Positions 14,945 through 59,600 of a DNA stretch of 64,000 nucleotides are shown one piece after another. Position numbers and translations under genes: made by a program. The first letter of the stretch is position 1, and the number at the start of each line of letters is the position of its first letter. The DNA comes from Ecdyonurus torrentis (Eukaryota; Arthropoda; Insecta; Ephemeroptera; Heptageniidae), in the NCBI GenBank assembly GCA_949318235.1, contig OX439131.1, positions 28,637,496 to 28,701,495 of the forward strand. The letters run 5' to 3'. The notes under the pieces were generated by a model, which saw nothing but the letters and a program-made list of their open reading frames with translations, made no database searches and was not told the DNA's origin.

Positions 14945-15050
14945 ATTCATTTTCCTTAGTTGTCTCCTCGTTGGCTGGTTGCTTTGTGTTGACTAAAGTG
15001 CCTAGCTTGTGTGATGATGTGCATGTCAGCGCAAAGCTTTTGCTTGCAAA
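14945..15050 (+). promoter_or_regulatory. Candidate X11 5'UTR exon and transcription start
   Basis: A GC-richer patch about 0.8 kb upstream of the start-codon exon. It begins at an arthropod-type initiator (TCATTC at 14,943-14,948) and ends at a strong donor, gcaaa|gtgagt. Joining it to the acceptor at 15,837 would give a short 5'UTR. No coding function is needed because exon 1 carries an in-frame stop before its ATG. Confidence 0.3.
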
Positions 15051-15451
15051 GTGAGTGAACCGACGATCGATTGTGCTAGACGATTTGGCGCCTCCAACAC
15101 CGCAAACTAATCTCCTCTGTTTATACATTCGAGAAAAGAAAATTATATTTGTTTTCCCACCTAACTTTTTTTTTTATCACAAAAAAATTTGATACATAAA
15201 AATAAACGGAAAAAAGTAAGAAAGGTAGAAGAGAGAGAGAGAGAGAGAAGAGGTGAAATATTGCCAATAATTTGAGTCTTTTATATTAGACTCAAAATAT
15301 CTGAAATAGTTTACCATCTAAAATTTTGATGTTTTGTAATTTATTTAGGAGATAATGTCTTATCGAGGAAGAAAAATAAAATGTTGGGAATGAAGTTTAA
15401 GTAAAACATTCAGTGATGGTACTTGATAAAAAAATATTTGCAAGTTATTAT

Positions 15452-15482
<31 letters not shown>

Positions 15483-15534
15483 CTTCAGAAAGAGCGTAAA
15501 TCTCTGAAATATGAGTCAGTGTGTAAAAAAAGGA

Positions 15535-15572
<38 letters not shown>

Positions 15573-15890
15573 ACATTTTGATAGGCAAGCATTACGTACT
15601 TATATCAATCGTTGTTTTGATGACTAAACAGAAATTTTGCAATTTTTATAAATGAACATCGACGAAAATCAATAATGAATTTTTTCCCATTATAAATTGC
15701 TGCGTCATAATAAACTTATTAGTAAGATGAATTAAGCTTCAGTACTTTATTAAAAATACTTATGTATTATTATTATTTAATTAAATTTTACATTATTAAT
15801 AAAATAAAATATTAATGATTTTTTTTTTATGTTTCAGGTTAAAAAGCTGGGCCCTGTACGGGCCTCCACTACAAAAACGTGTCCTTCGCC

Positions 15891-47478
<31,588 letters not shown>

Positions 47479-47547
47479 TGATTGACAACTGCTAAACATC
47501 AACAACTCGTCAAGTTCTTAGATGTTATTATGTGGTGCTCCTTGCTA

Positions 47548-47553
47548 AATAAA
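47548..47553 (+). terminator. Candidate polyadenylation signal of X11
   Basis: AATAAA about 70 nt after the X11 stop codon, embedded in an A-rich stretch. It is the nearest consensus hexamer, but AT-rich DNA downstream holds others, so the true cleavage site is unknown. Confidence 0.4.
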
Positions 47554-48435
47554 AAAAAAAATAAAAAAAAAAGTGCCTCCTCCAGTCAGTGCTTGTTATG
47601 CAAGAATGGCAAATTTTTGCTAAAGAAAACATTTGACTCTAAAGGCGTGTGTTAACAGCCTCCATCATTTACGTAATATCATGCATATAGATTTAAATTA
47701 AATGTGTTGTGCTGTTTTTTTTCTAGTCATGTATAAAAAAACACGAGTGAATGATAAATAAATAATTAAATATATACAGTACGTACAGCAAAACATATGA
47801 CATTTTTGCAATTATATTATTTTAAAATATATATAATGATGGTCAGTGAGTTTCTATAAGTGCCATATATATTCTATTATTAAATATGTATAAACTATAT
47901 AAAATGACATGTATAATATTTAATTAAAAAATATATTCACTTATAAAGAAATATATAAAGACATGTGCAAAAGATTAACTTATAATATAATATGAAGTGT
48001 GAATAAGCATTGATTGATTGCATGCATCGTTTCTTACCCAATGAAGTAATCATTATGTACCTATTACTGCATGTGGAAAAAAATGGTTTCATATCAGTTA
48101 AACCATTATTTTCTGTGAAGACACTTAATGACATTACTTAATTGAAATTTATCATATAGTTGCTGTGAACATTTTTTTTTTTTTTTTTTTTTTTTTTTGC
48201 GTATTCTATAGTTTTTTTGCTGACATTTTTTTATAGTCTCACTAAAAAAAAAAAAAAAAAAAAAAAAAAACATCATCACATTGAAAAAATAATTATATAA
48301 TAGAATATTACATATAATACTTCGTAAGCATTAAAAAAATATATATATGACTGCCTTATTAAAGACTTTTGCAAGAAATATGCACTATATAATATGATAG
48401 GTGTGTGTGTTATTTTCTCATATTGCCAAGTAAAT

Positions 48436-48439
<4 letters not shown>

Positions 48440-48490
<51 letters not shown>

Positions 48491-48494
48491 GGGG
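48440..48494. repeat. ~43-A tract joined to a 12-G run
   Basis: A homopolymer followed directly by a G homopolymer. Confidence 0.9.
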
Positions 48495-50306
48495 AATATT
48501 ACTAAACATGGCTAAAATGCTAACAAAGTTGAATAAATTATACTTATAGCTTGGTACTGCATGAATGATTAAGATATTAAAATATTGTAATCTTAATTTG
48601 TTTTGTTGTCATTGTCTTCATAATGTTTTTTATTTTCAATTAACTATATATAATTGTATAGAAATTCATATAACATTTGCAATAGATAAAGTCTGTATTA
48701 TGTTGGGTTTTCTACAAAAAAAAAAAAAAGAAAAAAAAAGAGGAAGACAAAAAAGAAAAAGATGGAGGAGGGGAAGAAGATGAAGAAATCTTATTATATA
48801 TATTAATAAATGGTACTGTATGTATATTCCAAATAAATACCTATACATGTGTGTAGGCGTAACAATAAAATGTATTAAATAATAAACTCTTTTTGTAAAA
48901 GAGTTTTACGTCCCTGCACCTATTACTATATTTAAAAAATGCTACCTAAAAATAATAATAATAAAAAAAAAAAGAAATAAAGAAAAAAAAATCATGAATG
49001 TTTGGGACCATCTCAGTATGTGAATGACATTGCTCCTTTTCCTTATAGTAGATTAACCACTCATCTTGTGAAGAGAGAAAAAAAAAATGTGATGATAAGA
49101 ATTTGGGAACAATTCCTGTATGAACCTTACCCTGCTCTTTTATTATAGTTAATACATAAAAAAGAATTAATAGTAACTTTAATAAGTGTCTAAAATATAA
49201 CATGTAGACCATATAGCTATACATACATAGGGAGGATTAGAATTTCAAAGTCTGCTTCAAGTTTTAATTTTACAATTTGTAGCTCTTGGCACACAGAATT
49301 ATTTTGTGCATCATATATCTTAAACGCGGGGATGTATGTTTTTGGCATAAAATAAATTAAACATAAAATTTTGGAGATGGAAAAAAGAGAGTTGTTTATG
49401 GTTTACTATAAACCTGTAATAAACTTCCTTTAGTAAAAAAAAAAAAAAATCTGTGCAATTAAAATAACTATCAGCCAAATTCTTAAAATTATATAGATTC
49501 CCCGTATTTATATAATATAATTATACCTAAATAAAGTTGTAGAATTAGTTAAAACGTACTTTCGAATAAATAATATATGTTTTATGGTTTACTAATGACT
49601 TCAATTACAACAAAAAGTAAATATTAACAAAGTAATTTTGAAATTATTATAAATAATGACTTTCCAATGTCATCTTATTGTTCTTACAAGTTCGAAATGT
49701 AAAGAAATTTAACTGTAAACGTAGTTAACTTCAGCAGACATTTAAACCTCCTGTAGATGCTAATAACTTATTGAAATATATAAAATATTTTCAAGAAAAA
49801 AAAAAAAAAAAAAAAAAAAAAAGATAATCCTCATAAGGACTGTGATAGTTGGTGCTCAATGTTAACTTGAAGTACCAAAACCCAAAATAATCTTAATTAA
49901 GCCACCAACTTGTATAGTCCCCCCAACCCTACCCCACTCTTCTTTATATTATATAGGATTTATCTTTTTAGTTGTATCTCTTAAGTACTCTATGTGTTTA
50001 TGTTGTCTTGATATTATAATGGAGCAGCTGAGATGAACCCTTGTGAGCTAACCATGTCAAAACTTTCCAAATAAGCAAAATAAAAAAAATATACAAAAAA
50101 CAAAACAAACAAAAAAACTAGGGTTTTGTACTTTATTTATATCAATAACCTTTTCCTTCACCTATCATCATATAGGTGCTCCTTCATCATTTTAAAAGGT
50201 ACACATTTACCTTAGTGGAATCGGGCTGTATTATATTTCATAAAGCAAGTCTGTTTTTGGTTGACAAAATAAATAAATGAAATAAAATAATAATAATATA
50301 TATGTA

Positions 50307-50483
50307 TATATTGATGCTTCTGCGTCAAAAGAGAGAATCTACACTTTCCACCAGCACGGCGAGTGGAGCATCTGCACTTTCCACACAGCATGGTGAGTGG
50401 AGTAGCAGCCATTTACTTAACATTGCATTTGCTCCACGGCAGAAAGTGCTGATGCTCTCTTTTGACTCGGTAGCATCAATATA
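50307..50483. mobile_element. 177-bp inverted-repeat element
   Basis: TATTGATGCT…TCAAAAGAGAG at the left and CTCTCTTTTGA…AGCATCAATA at the right, each arm split by six unmatched bases. Internally, a CTGCACTTTCCACACAGCAT-like unit occurs twice in tandem. Confidence 0.55.
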
Positions 50484-52999
50484 TATTAAATATAGCTTAA
50501 TTATGAAGAAAAAAAAAAGTTACCTGAGTGGGCTGTACCTAGGCACTTATCTGGAGCTCAAATGTTATTACATTTGTGGAGATGCCGCTTTCAAAATAAA
50601 GGGGCTCAAAACTGGGTGTAGGTTAGTGCTAGGTTACCAATATATGCTGTGCTTGCAACACCTGAGCCCTCTTTGCTTCCATATTGTTGCTCATTAAAAT
50701 GATGTTACTATTTGTCTTTATATTTGCAAGAATCTCTTAAAAATATTATAGTAATATTGAAATAAATAAATAAATGGAAAAAAAAAAAAGTGATAAGGTC
50801 TGCAAGTGTTGCGAGCGCAGAGCTAGCAACCTCTTTAGCAATTGCCCACACTAACGCCTTTCAACAGATTTGTAAGTGTTCCTCATATCCCTAATTTATA
50901 TTTATTGAGTTTCAACACAGTAGTGTTATCAAAAATCACTAAAAGAGGGTCGTTCCTGCAATGATAAAAAAAAAAAAGTATAGGAAAAAGTGGAAGTGGT
51001 CTTTTTCCACACTGTGATAGGCTATAGTTTACTTTACCTATGCAGGTAACATCCATTAAAAGTGGAATACTTATCCTTTAATGTAATTTTTGTACTCTGG
51101 ATGAGTACCAGAAAATAATAAATTAAAAAGTAAATGCCCAAAAAGCTAGCTAGTCTGCAAGTCTCTTGACTTGGTAAGAATATTATCTATCTTGCCAAGT
51201 TCTTTTATAATATCAATTTATTATTAACTATTATTTAATTATAATTAATTCTGATGTATGCTGGTTTCAATTTTTTCAGTTACGTTAAAAACTGGCTCAA
51301 TTATAACTTTACTTTTTTGTTTACATTTACACAAAAATCAGTTTAAATAACGTGTTGAAAAGTTTGCTGGCTATCTGCTAGCAAACAAAATTAATTTCTT
51401 TTAGTCTTAATTTAAAAACATTGATAGACTATAGCCTGACTGTAAGCTGGGCTATTTTTATTCTAAGTTTAAAACATATAGGTTAGCTTCTGTGATATAC
51501 ATTAATAATAAGAAATGAAATACAGATTTTATTAATTTTTTTGTTTGTATTTTTCACATTTTATTGCAATTTGCAAGTGTGTATAACCTAAAAAGACAAA
51601 GATACAGAGGGTATAATATATATATATATTTTTTAGTAGCTTTAAAATACAGCCACGACCAACAGTGCTAAAGAGACATTTTTCTTTTTCTGAGTTTATA
51701 CTGTACATGACAAAAAAAAAAGTGAAACAAAATTAAATTGAAGACATAAAATATGTTTAACTTGAGCATATACAAGTATTATAGCCAAGATGCTATCATT
51801 ATTAGATACAGTAACTTTTATTATTATTATTCTTTTATCTGAGTAACAGTATTTCAAAAATTTATTTATATATTTTTTTAAAATAATAATTAGCCCTCTT
51901 TCATTTTTTTTTTTATTTTATTATAAACTTACATTTACACCACCTTTTGTTATATCAAATGAGTAGTAAAATCAATATTATGTAGCATTTTTTTTAAGTC
52001 TATAAATATAGGTAATAATGCACTAAAGATTTAACAAAAGGTGGAATATAATTATATATTTCTTACAACAAAGCCAACGTTATATGTCACTTTATTGTCT
52101 CTCTTCAGAGTGGCATTAATAAAAACAAAACATGAACTTAATTTACATTTTGACAATAAACCTGCTACTGTGCCTTTTTCTTTTCGGAGGAAAAAAAGAA
52201 AAAAGAAAAAGCAATTAACAAAACTTATTCTAAATCTCTATATAATAACATTGATTTTTTTCTTCTTTTTTTTTTACAACATAGAATTTATGAATTCATT
52301 AAGAATTCCACTTTCCTATTAATAAAGTTCAATATAATTTTTTTTTAACATTGATACTCTGAAGAGATATTTTTTAATGACTCTTACATTACACCTGAAT
52401 AATTTATCTTTACACTTTTTTTTTAAAAGTCATCTTGCATTATTATTTTAGCATTGGGATAAAAATATCTTTAAATTACAATCTATAAAATTGGTATCTT
52501 TCATTGAGAATTTTTTTTTTAAAAAAAAAGTACGATCGCAATAGGACTGTTAACAGTGCAAAAATACAAGCTCCCATTTATTATTATTATTACTGATCTT
52601 GCTTTTTTATCATTTATTTTCTCCAGCTTTATAGATTTAATTAAATAACAAGTTATATGTAAATATATAAACTAGCAATGGGAAAAACTTATCGTTAAGG
52701 TATATTCAGTACATAGAGGTGATTGAAGCTTAAAAAAAAAAGAAAGAAAGAATCCTGTGTTTACAAAGCCAATAATTATATTTTTTTAGAGTTAAGAGAG
52801 TCCATCATCAGACCCCTTTTCGATACAAAGGCTAGTTTACACTTGGCATTTGACAATGAAGTGCCTGACCTAGCTAAAAAAAAAAAATAAAAAAAGGGGG
52901 GGGGGTTGCTTTTTTAAATTCTTGGCATTAAGAGATTATCAGCATGCCAAGGATAAACCATACATTGGTTAAATGATGAGATATCAAGAACCCATGTTC

Positions 53000-53455
53000 T
53001 TAATTGTCCATAGCATATCTGCGGGTCCACTCCTTTGCATTTCTGATAGCTTCAGCTTCATTGACTTTCCACAATTCGGCGACATCATTAGCGAGTGGAT
53101 CATCTGGGTTGGGGGCACTCAGGAGGGCTTGAATCGAAAGAAGCACCGTTCTGATCTGAAGAGCCGGACTCCACTTGTCTTTGAGAATGTCCAAACAAAT
53201 GCGTCCCAGTCTGTCAATGTTGGGGTGGTAGATCTTTGTGATAAAACGAACCTTTGGAGCAGACATTGGATAGTCCTCTGGGAGAAATAGCTCTAATTTG
53301 AAGAGTCCTCCTTCAAATGGTGAGTCTTCAGGACCAGTAACAATCACGTGGAAATATCGAGCATTACTCTCATCAGGTACCGCACTGATGCCTGGCACGG
53401 GTTCCTGCATGAGGCGCTGAGTTTCCTTGATGATGCGCCGTGGCAAGGAGGCCAT
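53000..53455 (-). CDS. UBE2N: Ubiquitin-conjugating enzyme E2 N (Ubc13 / bendless)
   Basis: A complete 151-residue UBC-fold E2 in one exon. Ubc13 pairs with a Uev/Mms2 partner to build Lys63-linked ubiquitin chains used in DNA-damage tolerance and immune signalling; the fly orthologue, bendless, acts in synapse formation. Seen: N-terminal helix [15 protein letters not shown], the HPN motif (77-79), catalytic Cys87 in [12 protein letters not shown], and the conserved [15 protein letters not shown] near the C-terminus. Length matches fly bendless (151) and human UBE2N (152) as I recall them. ATG at 53,455 is chosen because MASLPRR is the family N-terminus; an upstream in-frame ATG would add seven unrelated residues. 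There is no disruption, so it looks functional. It lies head-to-head with Nup62. Confidence 0.97.
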   Translation of the reverse strand: MASLPRRIIKETQRLMQEPVPGISAVPDESNARYFHVIVTGPEDSPFEGGLFKLELFLPEDYPMSAPKVRFITKIYHPNIDRLGRICLDILKDKWSPALQIRTVLLSIQALLSAPNPDDPLANDVAELWKVNEAEAIRNAKEWTRRYAMDN

Positions 53456-53840
53456 TATCACAGAGTAGATAATCACTCACCAACACTCTTGAAACCCGTA
53501 GAAGTATTAGATATTGCGTGGGAATGTCTAAATAATTTTTATTCACAAATTTTCTTGCCAAAATTAACCGAACCGTCACGTCGATTTTAGCGTATGTTTT
53601 TCACTTGTCTTTTCGAGTTATATTTCACTTTTATCATGGTAGAGGGCAGCACTATCCAGAAAGACATCAGCCGGCTTTTGAGACCGTGTTTTGTAATTTA
53701 GTTGGACGTAAGACGTAAGTCGTAAAGTCGCATATTTTTGTGAAATATAAGGAAAACAGTTAGTAAGTATAAATACTCAAAGTAGATTTCATTCATAATT
53801 AATATTATTATTTACATTTACAGAATTTTATAGGTCCATA
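53456..53840. promoter_or_regulatory. Divergent UBE2N / Nup62 promoter region
   Basis: Only 385 bp separate the two start codons, and the stretch lacks the microsatellites common elsewhere. It should contain both 5'UTRs and a bidirectional promoter. On the + strand, tandem donor-like sites (gtaaga at 53,708 and gtaagt at 53,715) and an acceptor-like tttacag ending at 53,823 could define a small 5'UTR intron of Nup62. No TATA box was evident to me. Confidence 0.55.
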
Positions 53841-53979
53841 ATGTTTGGTGGTGGAGGTGGATTTAATCCCACAACGACGCCTGGGTCTACACCAGCACAG
53901 GCGGGAACGGGTGCTCCAAGCACTTTTTCGTTTGGATCTCAATTAGGAGGTGCCTCAACTGCAGCTCCAGCTTTTGGGG
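53841..53979 (+). CDS. Nup62: Nup62 coding exon 1
   Basis: Starts MFGGGGGFNPTTTPG and ends with donor tggg|gtaaat in phase 1. Gly-rich FG-repeat start (TFSFGSQ). Confidence 0.92.
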
Positions 53980-54208
53980 GTAAATATGCATTGATTTGTT
54001 GTACTTATGTACAGTTTCATTGTATGTATTATGACCGTAGTCCATAATGTATGTACCAGTTATGATACATGCATACATACCGGTAATCCACAACATTACA
54101 CGAAATATATGACTTACATAATACATACCATATAATATAAGTATGATATAACCACAGAATCACAATTAATATGCTAACGTGCCATCAATTTTTGTATATA
54201 TCTAGATT

Positions 54209-54258
<50 letters not shown>

Positions 54259-56543
54259 TTTACAGCCCCAGCATCAGGTGGTGTCTTTTCTTTTGGCAAT
54301 GCTGGTGGAGGAACAACCCCAGCTTCAGCAGCATCTACAGGACCTACTCTAAATCTTGGAAGCACTCCCACATTTGGATCATTGACAGGAGCATTTGCAG
54401 CTCCGTCATCTGCCCCAGCTCCTGCAGCAAGTGGCTCACTGTTTGGAGCAGCTACTAGTACAGGAGGTGGAGGGTTTTCCTTCAATTCTCCTGCTCCAAC
54501 TGGTGGGGGCCTTGGAGCACCTCCAGCATTTGGTTCTACTCCTGGAATTGGCTTGAACAAACCTGCGAGTGTGGGTACCATCAGTTTTGGAACTCCACCA
54601 ACAACAGCTATGACAGCATCTGCTGGAGGAGCTACTCCTAATAAAGGACTTCAGTTTGGTGGACTGGCACCACCAACTGCCACACCAGGCCTTAATTTTT
54701 CTACACCCACCACAACAGTTGCAGCAAATACTGGATTGTCTTTGGGAGGAACGAGTGGAGGAGGGTTTTCATTTGGGACATCCACTGCAGCATCCGCACC
54801 AAGTACAGGCTTCAATTTTGCTAGTACTGTTACTTCTACTGCTGCAGCTCCATCATTAACATCAGCACTTCCTAAGACTCCTGCTGCTACACCAACTGCA
54901 TTTGCAATTCCTACCACTACTACTGCACAGCCAGCAACTACTGCACCAGGTTATTATTAATTATTTAATTTCTAATTGCATATGATAAGCAAATTCTTTC
55001 TCCCCCCCCCCCTCTTATTTTCATGATTCATTGTAATTGACTAATAAAAAAGGAACTGTTTTGAGGCCCACTTTAAGCGATTTCAATCACATCTGCTTAC
55101 GTTTCTACGTACTACCCATGCACAGTATGTTAAAACAGACATGGATGTGATCAAGATCAATTAAACAGGAAATTTGTGTAATAAAAATTTATATCCTGTC
55201 CTCAGTCTATAAGTAAAAAAAAAAAATAATAATAATAATAAAAAAAAAAAGAAAAAATATATCATTAGAAAATAAGGACTGCCATAAGAAGAAAAAAGTG
55301 TTCCCAATTATGCCTTTCTCTAATAATTTTGCTACCATTTGAATAGGATTACCATATGCACTAACCTAGCATCTTATAGTGACTTATAAAGAAGCAACTG
55401 TTTTGAGACTGACTTTAACCCTTATTGACTGGAGTTCTTTTTGAATTGTAATTTTTTTTCCAGCCACAAAAAACAAAAATAAAGAGTGTCTTGCAAACAT
55501 TTTCTTTATTTCTTATTTTTGTTTTATTTTTTTAGCTTTTGGAAGTGGAACAAGTTTTTTGAGTAAGCCCAGCTCTGCCATCACTGCAACAACAACAACG
55601 CCAGCATCTAGTTTAACTGCTACCTTAAACTTTAATACCTCAACAGCTACATCATCTGCAACTCAAGCCAGTAAGTCATATAAATAAATGGCATTAGAAA
55701 AAAATTCTATGTTTTAAAACAGAATTCTCTGTTCACTCCACCATGAATATAAAGTTTTTAGACATGGCATATACACAAAAACTGATTTTTTTTTCTATTT
55801 AATTGCCTTTAAAACTGTATCAATTCTATTGTTAACAGCAAGCAGCACTGCCAGTGCATTGGGACAACCACTTAACCTCACAACTACTACTCCTACTGCA
55901 CCAGGTGCCTCGTAAGTACTGTACGGTACAACACAATTAGAAAAAAAAATGCATGCAACAGTAGAAACGGAACTGCATAATTAAAAATTTAATTATATGA
56001 AACTCCCATGTCAACTGCAAGATTGGTCCCAGAGAATGTTTCTTATAGACCAGAGTTTATTTACTCTTAAGTAACATGCTATTTTGAATTAAGTATAATC
56101 ATAACAATTTAAGGAGCGGGAAAATCATGGTTTGGATGAAGATTAAAGTAAAGTATAGATATACTAGCAAGGGCCTTGCCACAGTAGAAGTTCTTAGGAG
56201 AGAGGTCGAGGTCTCACGTGGCAAAGAGTTTAGTTATATGATGTTTGTATAACCGAAAGCTTTTGTCATTACAAAGAAATTATCAATGAAAGAAGATATT
56301 TATTTGAGCACACCACAGAGTAGAATGATGTCTTCTACTGCTGGTAATGTAATTGTAGGGGTGGAGTTGAAATAGGAGTATAGGGGACAGAAAAGAGATG
56401 TATGAGGGACAAAGTGGACCCTTACTTACACCTTTATTGACATAGTGATAGATGGAGCCGTGCTAATCCAGGCTGAAATAAATGTATGAGCAAAGTGTAA
56501 ATATCCAAGGGTAATGGACTAGCTGCTCAATAGTTAGAGAACT

Positions 56544-56602
<59 letters not shown>

Positions 56603-59600
56603 TACATAATTTGACTTATTGTTAGTCAGGATGATTAAATTATGTAATAAAAAAACAAAAACTAATTATCTAACTATTGAGCAGCCAATCCACTACCCTC
56701 ACATATTTATGCTTTGCGGGTGCATTTATTTTAACCTGGGTTTTGAATATTTTCTTTATTGCTTGGGTTGGGTTATTGCTTTAGTGTGACAGCTAAAAGC
56801 TCATTGTACAGTTTTAGACAAATGAAAGGTAACCTTTTAAACTGTCTGCATTTTTGGGTGCTTCAAGCTTATGTGAAAACTATATTAATACGTCATATTC
56901 ACGTGCATCACGAGACATGTTTGGCTTGCTAGCTAGAACAGCTCACCTGATAGATAACGCTACACCTGAGCGCGCATCAAGACACGAGAATATGACACAG
57001 CAATATTGTTTCCATATAAAATTTGAGGCGTGCAAAATAGCAATATGTTTAAATGGTTACCTTTCATTTGTCTATAACAGTACTCTCTTCCCAAACATAT
57101 TTTCTATTTGTGTTTTTTTATAGATGTTTTTATTAGTAGTTTACTTTAATATTCATTATAATTAATACAGTTGTGTTATTTTCTTTTTATGAATAAACGC
57201 TTGTTATACTTAACATAATTGGACTCTCCCTCTCTCTCTCTCTAATAATTTTGTCTTTGTAATTTGTTTTAATGTCTTTGTTTGTGATTTCTACAGCACA
57301 AGCAGCAGTGATGAAAGACCGAGTACATTTGCAAGACTTGAAGATACCATGAATAATTGGGCCTATGAGCTAGAAGAGCAAGAGAAATCATTCCTTACAG
57401 CTGTCACACAAGTTAATTCATGGGATCGTCTTTTGTTGGAGAGTGGAGATAAGGTATATAGTATAAGAAAATATGTAGATTAAGGGAATAAACAAATATT
57501 ACAGTTGATATACATATAACAAGTTAAAAAGAAATATAGTAACAGAAAATGATAAATTGGAAAGAAAAGGACAAAGGAAACCAGCAAAGGCCTTACCATA
57601 ATGAAGTGTGTCCCATAGCTCAGTGAAAATCTTGCTAGCACAGAGATAAAAAAACTAACTCATTGGATATATTTTGGCAAAACACACTCCATCTCTTCTT
57701 GAGTTTATTGCCAAAATCCAATGTGTTAATTTTTTATCTGCATACTAGCACAATTTTCAATGAGCTATGGGACTCTCTTCACTATAGGGTGGTTTCATTC
57801 ATGTTAAAGTCAACGTCATAAGTGAGTACTAAATAACATTGGCCAGTATAGGAAAATGGCACATTTTGCCAGTTTAAAAATACTTCACAATTTTTTTTGA
57901 GGGGATTGATGCTGTTAACAGGTTGAATTAGTACCTCAAGTATGCAAGAAAAATAAAAATGGCCAAAAAATAGCAAATTTTCCAAAGAAAATAGCCAAAA
58001 ACTGTGTTTGCCTTATGCTGAGCAATGTTAATCATTGCCCAAGAAGAGCATCGAAAAGCACTCAGAATGACGTCATGCGTACACACCCTATAGTAAGGCC
58101 CTGCTGGTTTCTCCAATATTTTTCTTTCAAATTTATCATGCCATTCATACACAACCGTGATGGCTTATTTTCCTTAATATCTATAGTAATAAAAAATTGT
58201 AGGTAGATAGAGAAAAGAGCTTGGTGAATTGGAACAATAAAACGCAAAGATTCTCTAATTTATAAAGTTAAATGAAACTTGGGATCAAAGAACTTTTGAT
58301 CTTAAGTTCCAACTAACTAAATGAATTAGAGAATTGTCACTTTTTATTGATTTTAAATCAACATGTTCTTTCTACCTACCATTCTCTATAATTTTTTTAA
58401 CATTGAATTATAAGAAAATGATTAAAGTGCTGTTCCGAATACCATTTTCTTTGAAATTTAATATCACATATATTACCAGTATGTCATATTCTATGTTTAT
58501 GATTATTGTATATAGATCACAGCTATGGATTCCACTATGGAAAGCCTGAAAGCTGAACAGCAAAAAATAGAACTAGAGTTGGACTACATTACCAGCCAAG
58601 AACGAGAACTGGAAGAGAGTATTGGACCGCTTGAGAAAGCTGTGGAATCAATGCCTGGTTCAGATCCAGAAAGACAGCAAATGTAAGCTACAAGTTATTT
58701 TAAACCTAGTTAATTTCGATACTATTATCAGAAAAAAAAAAAAGCTAAGTTTTATTATTTAATAAATTCTATCTATATTTTAGCTATGAACTTGCGGAAA
58801 ATCTGGAGGGTCAAACCAAGCAAATGGCCGAAGATCTGAAAGAGATTATAGATCACCTCAATGAGTTAAATCGAGCTCAAGATGAATCAAATCCAGTAAG
58901 TATTGTGGGATTAAAATGTGTGTTATTTTGTTATGTATTGGCATATACATTTGATGTCCGTCGACGAATCAACAAAGTTGCAACTTTGTTTATGTTTTAC
59001 TGATGTTGTAAACAAATGGACCTTTTCACATGGTTTTAAAACTAATAGATGCCGAGGGGTAAATCTGGCAACTCCCAGCTTCCTATCCATTGCTATTCAT
59101 AAAAACAATAGATGCTGACTAATAGCGATGGATGCAAGTAGTCGGTTGCATTTATTTACATTAGCACAGCTCCATCCATCTGTCTATTAAGGCACAAGTG
59201 AAAGGTTCCATATTTTAATATTAGCACAGTTCTGTCAGTTTTCCATGCATGTACACTTTCTCATGAAAAAGGTGCAAATGTGCATGCAATGTGAATGATA
59301 CTTTATACTGCTGCCTGCTGTTCTCACTGCTTTCAAACAACATTGGCAATTCAGTACTCAATAATGAACAACTATTCCATACTTAAGCAGGGGGGGGGGG
59401 GGGGACTGAATAACACGAGTACTGTATTTTATTATTATTTAATATCAATTACAGTAACTTAATATTGCTATTTACTTACAGGTTGTTCAGATTGGCCGTA
59501 TTTTAAATGCTCACATGAACTCGCTACAATGGATTGATCAAACAGCCTCTTCTACTCAAAACCAGCTTGATGATGTTGCCAAAATGATTGAACAACAGAA

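Larger units (their letters stand above)
47479..52999. other. Intergenic region between X11 and UBE2N
   Basis: 5.5 kb containing the two convergent 3'UTRs and AT-rich DNA with poly-A/T tracts (48,172; 48,245; 48,440; 49,796) and a 12-G run at 48,483. A small inverted-repeat element lies at 50,307-50,483. No supported gene. Confidence 0.65.
55912..57296 (+). other. Nup62 intron 4
   Basis: 1.39-kb intron with an inverted repeat of about 56,468-56,745 around a ~51-T tract and a TA-flanked MITE (56,809-57,080). Confidence 0.8.
57454..58515 (+). other. Nup62 intron 5
   Basis: 1.06-kb intron filled by an inverted-repeat element (about 57,480-58,190) with an inserted ~301-bp element, followed by a small palindromic MITE (58,228-58,349). 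Confidence 0.8.

Noticed and set aside
15879..15890. Upstream GTG start for X11 exon 1
   Set aside because: GTG is not a normal animal start; ATG at 15,891 has a good context and an in-frame stop lies just upstream.
53456..53476. Upstream ATG extending UBE2N by seven residues
   Set aside because: The extension is unlike the family N-terminus; the ATG at 53,455 gives the expected length.
53470..53482. Donor-like ggtgagtg on the minus strand just upstream of the UBE2N start
   Set aside because: No AG acceptor lies between it and the start codon, and the CDS is continuous.
54213..54581. 122-codon and neighbouring minus-strand ORFs
   Set aside because: Shadows of the Gly/Ala/Thr-rich Nup62 exon 2.
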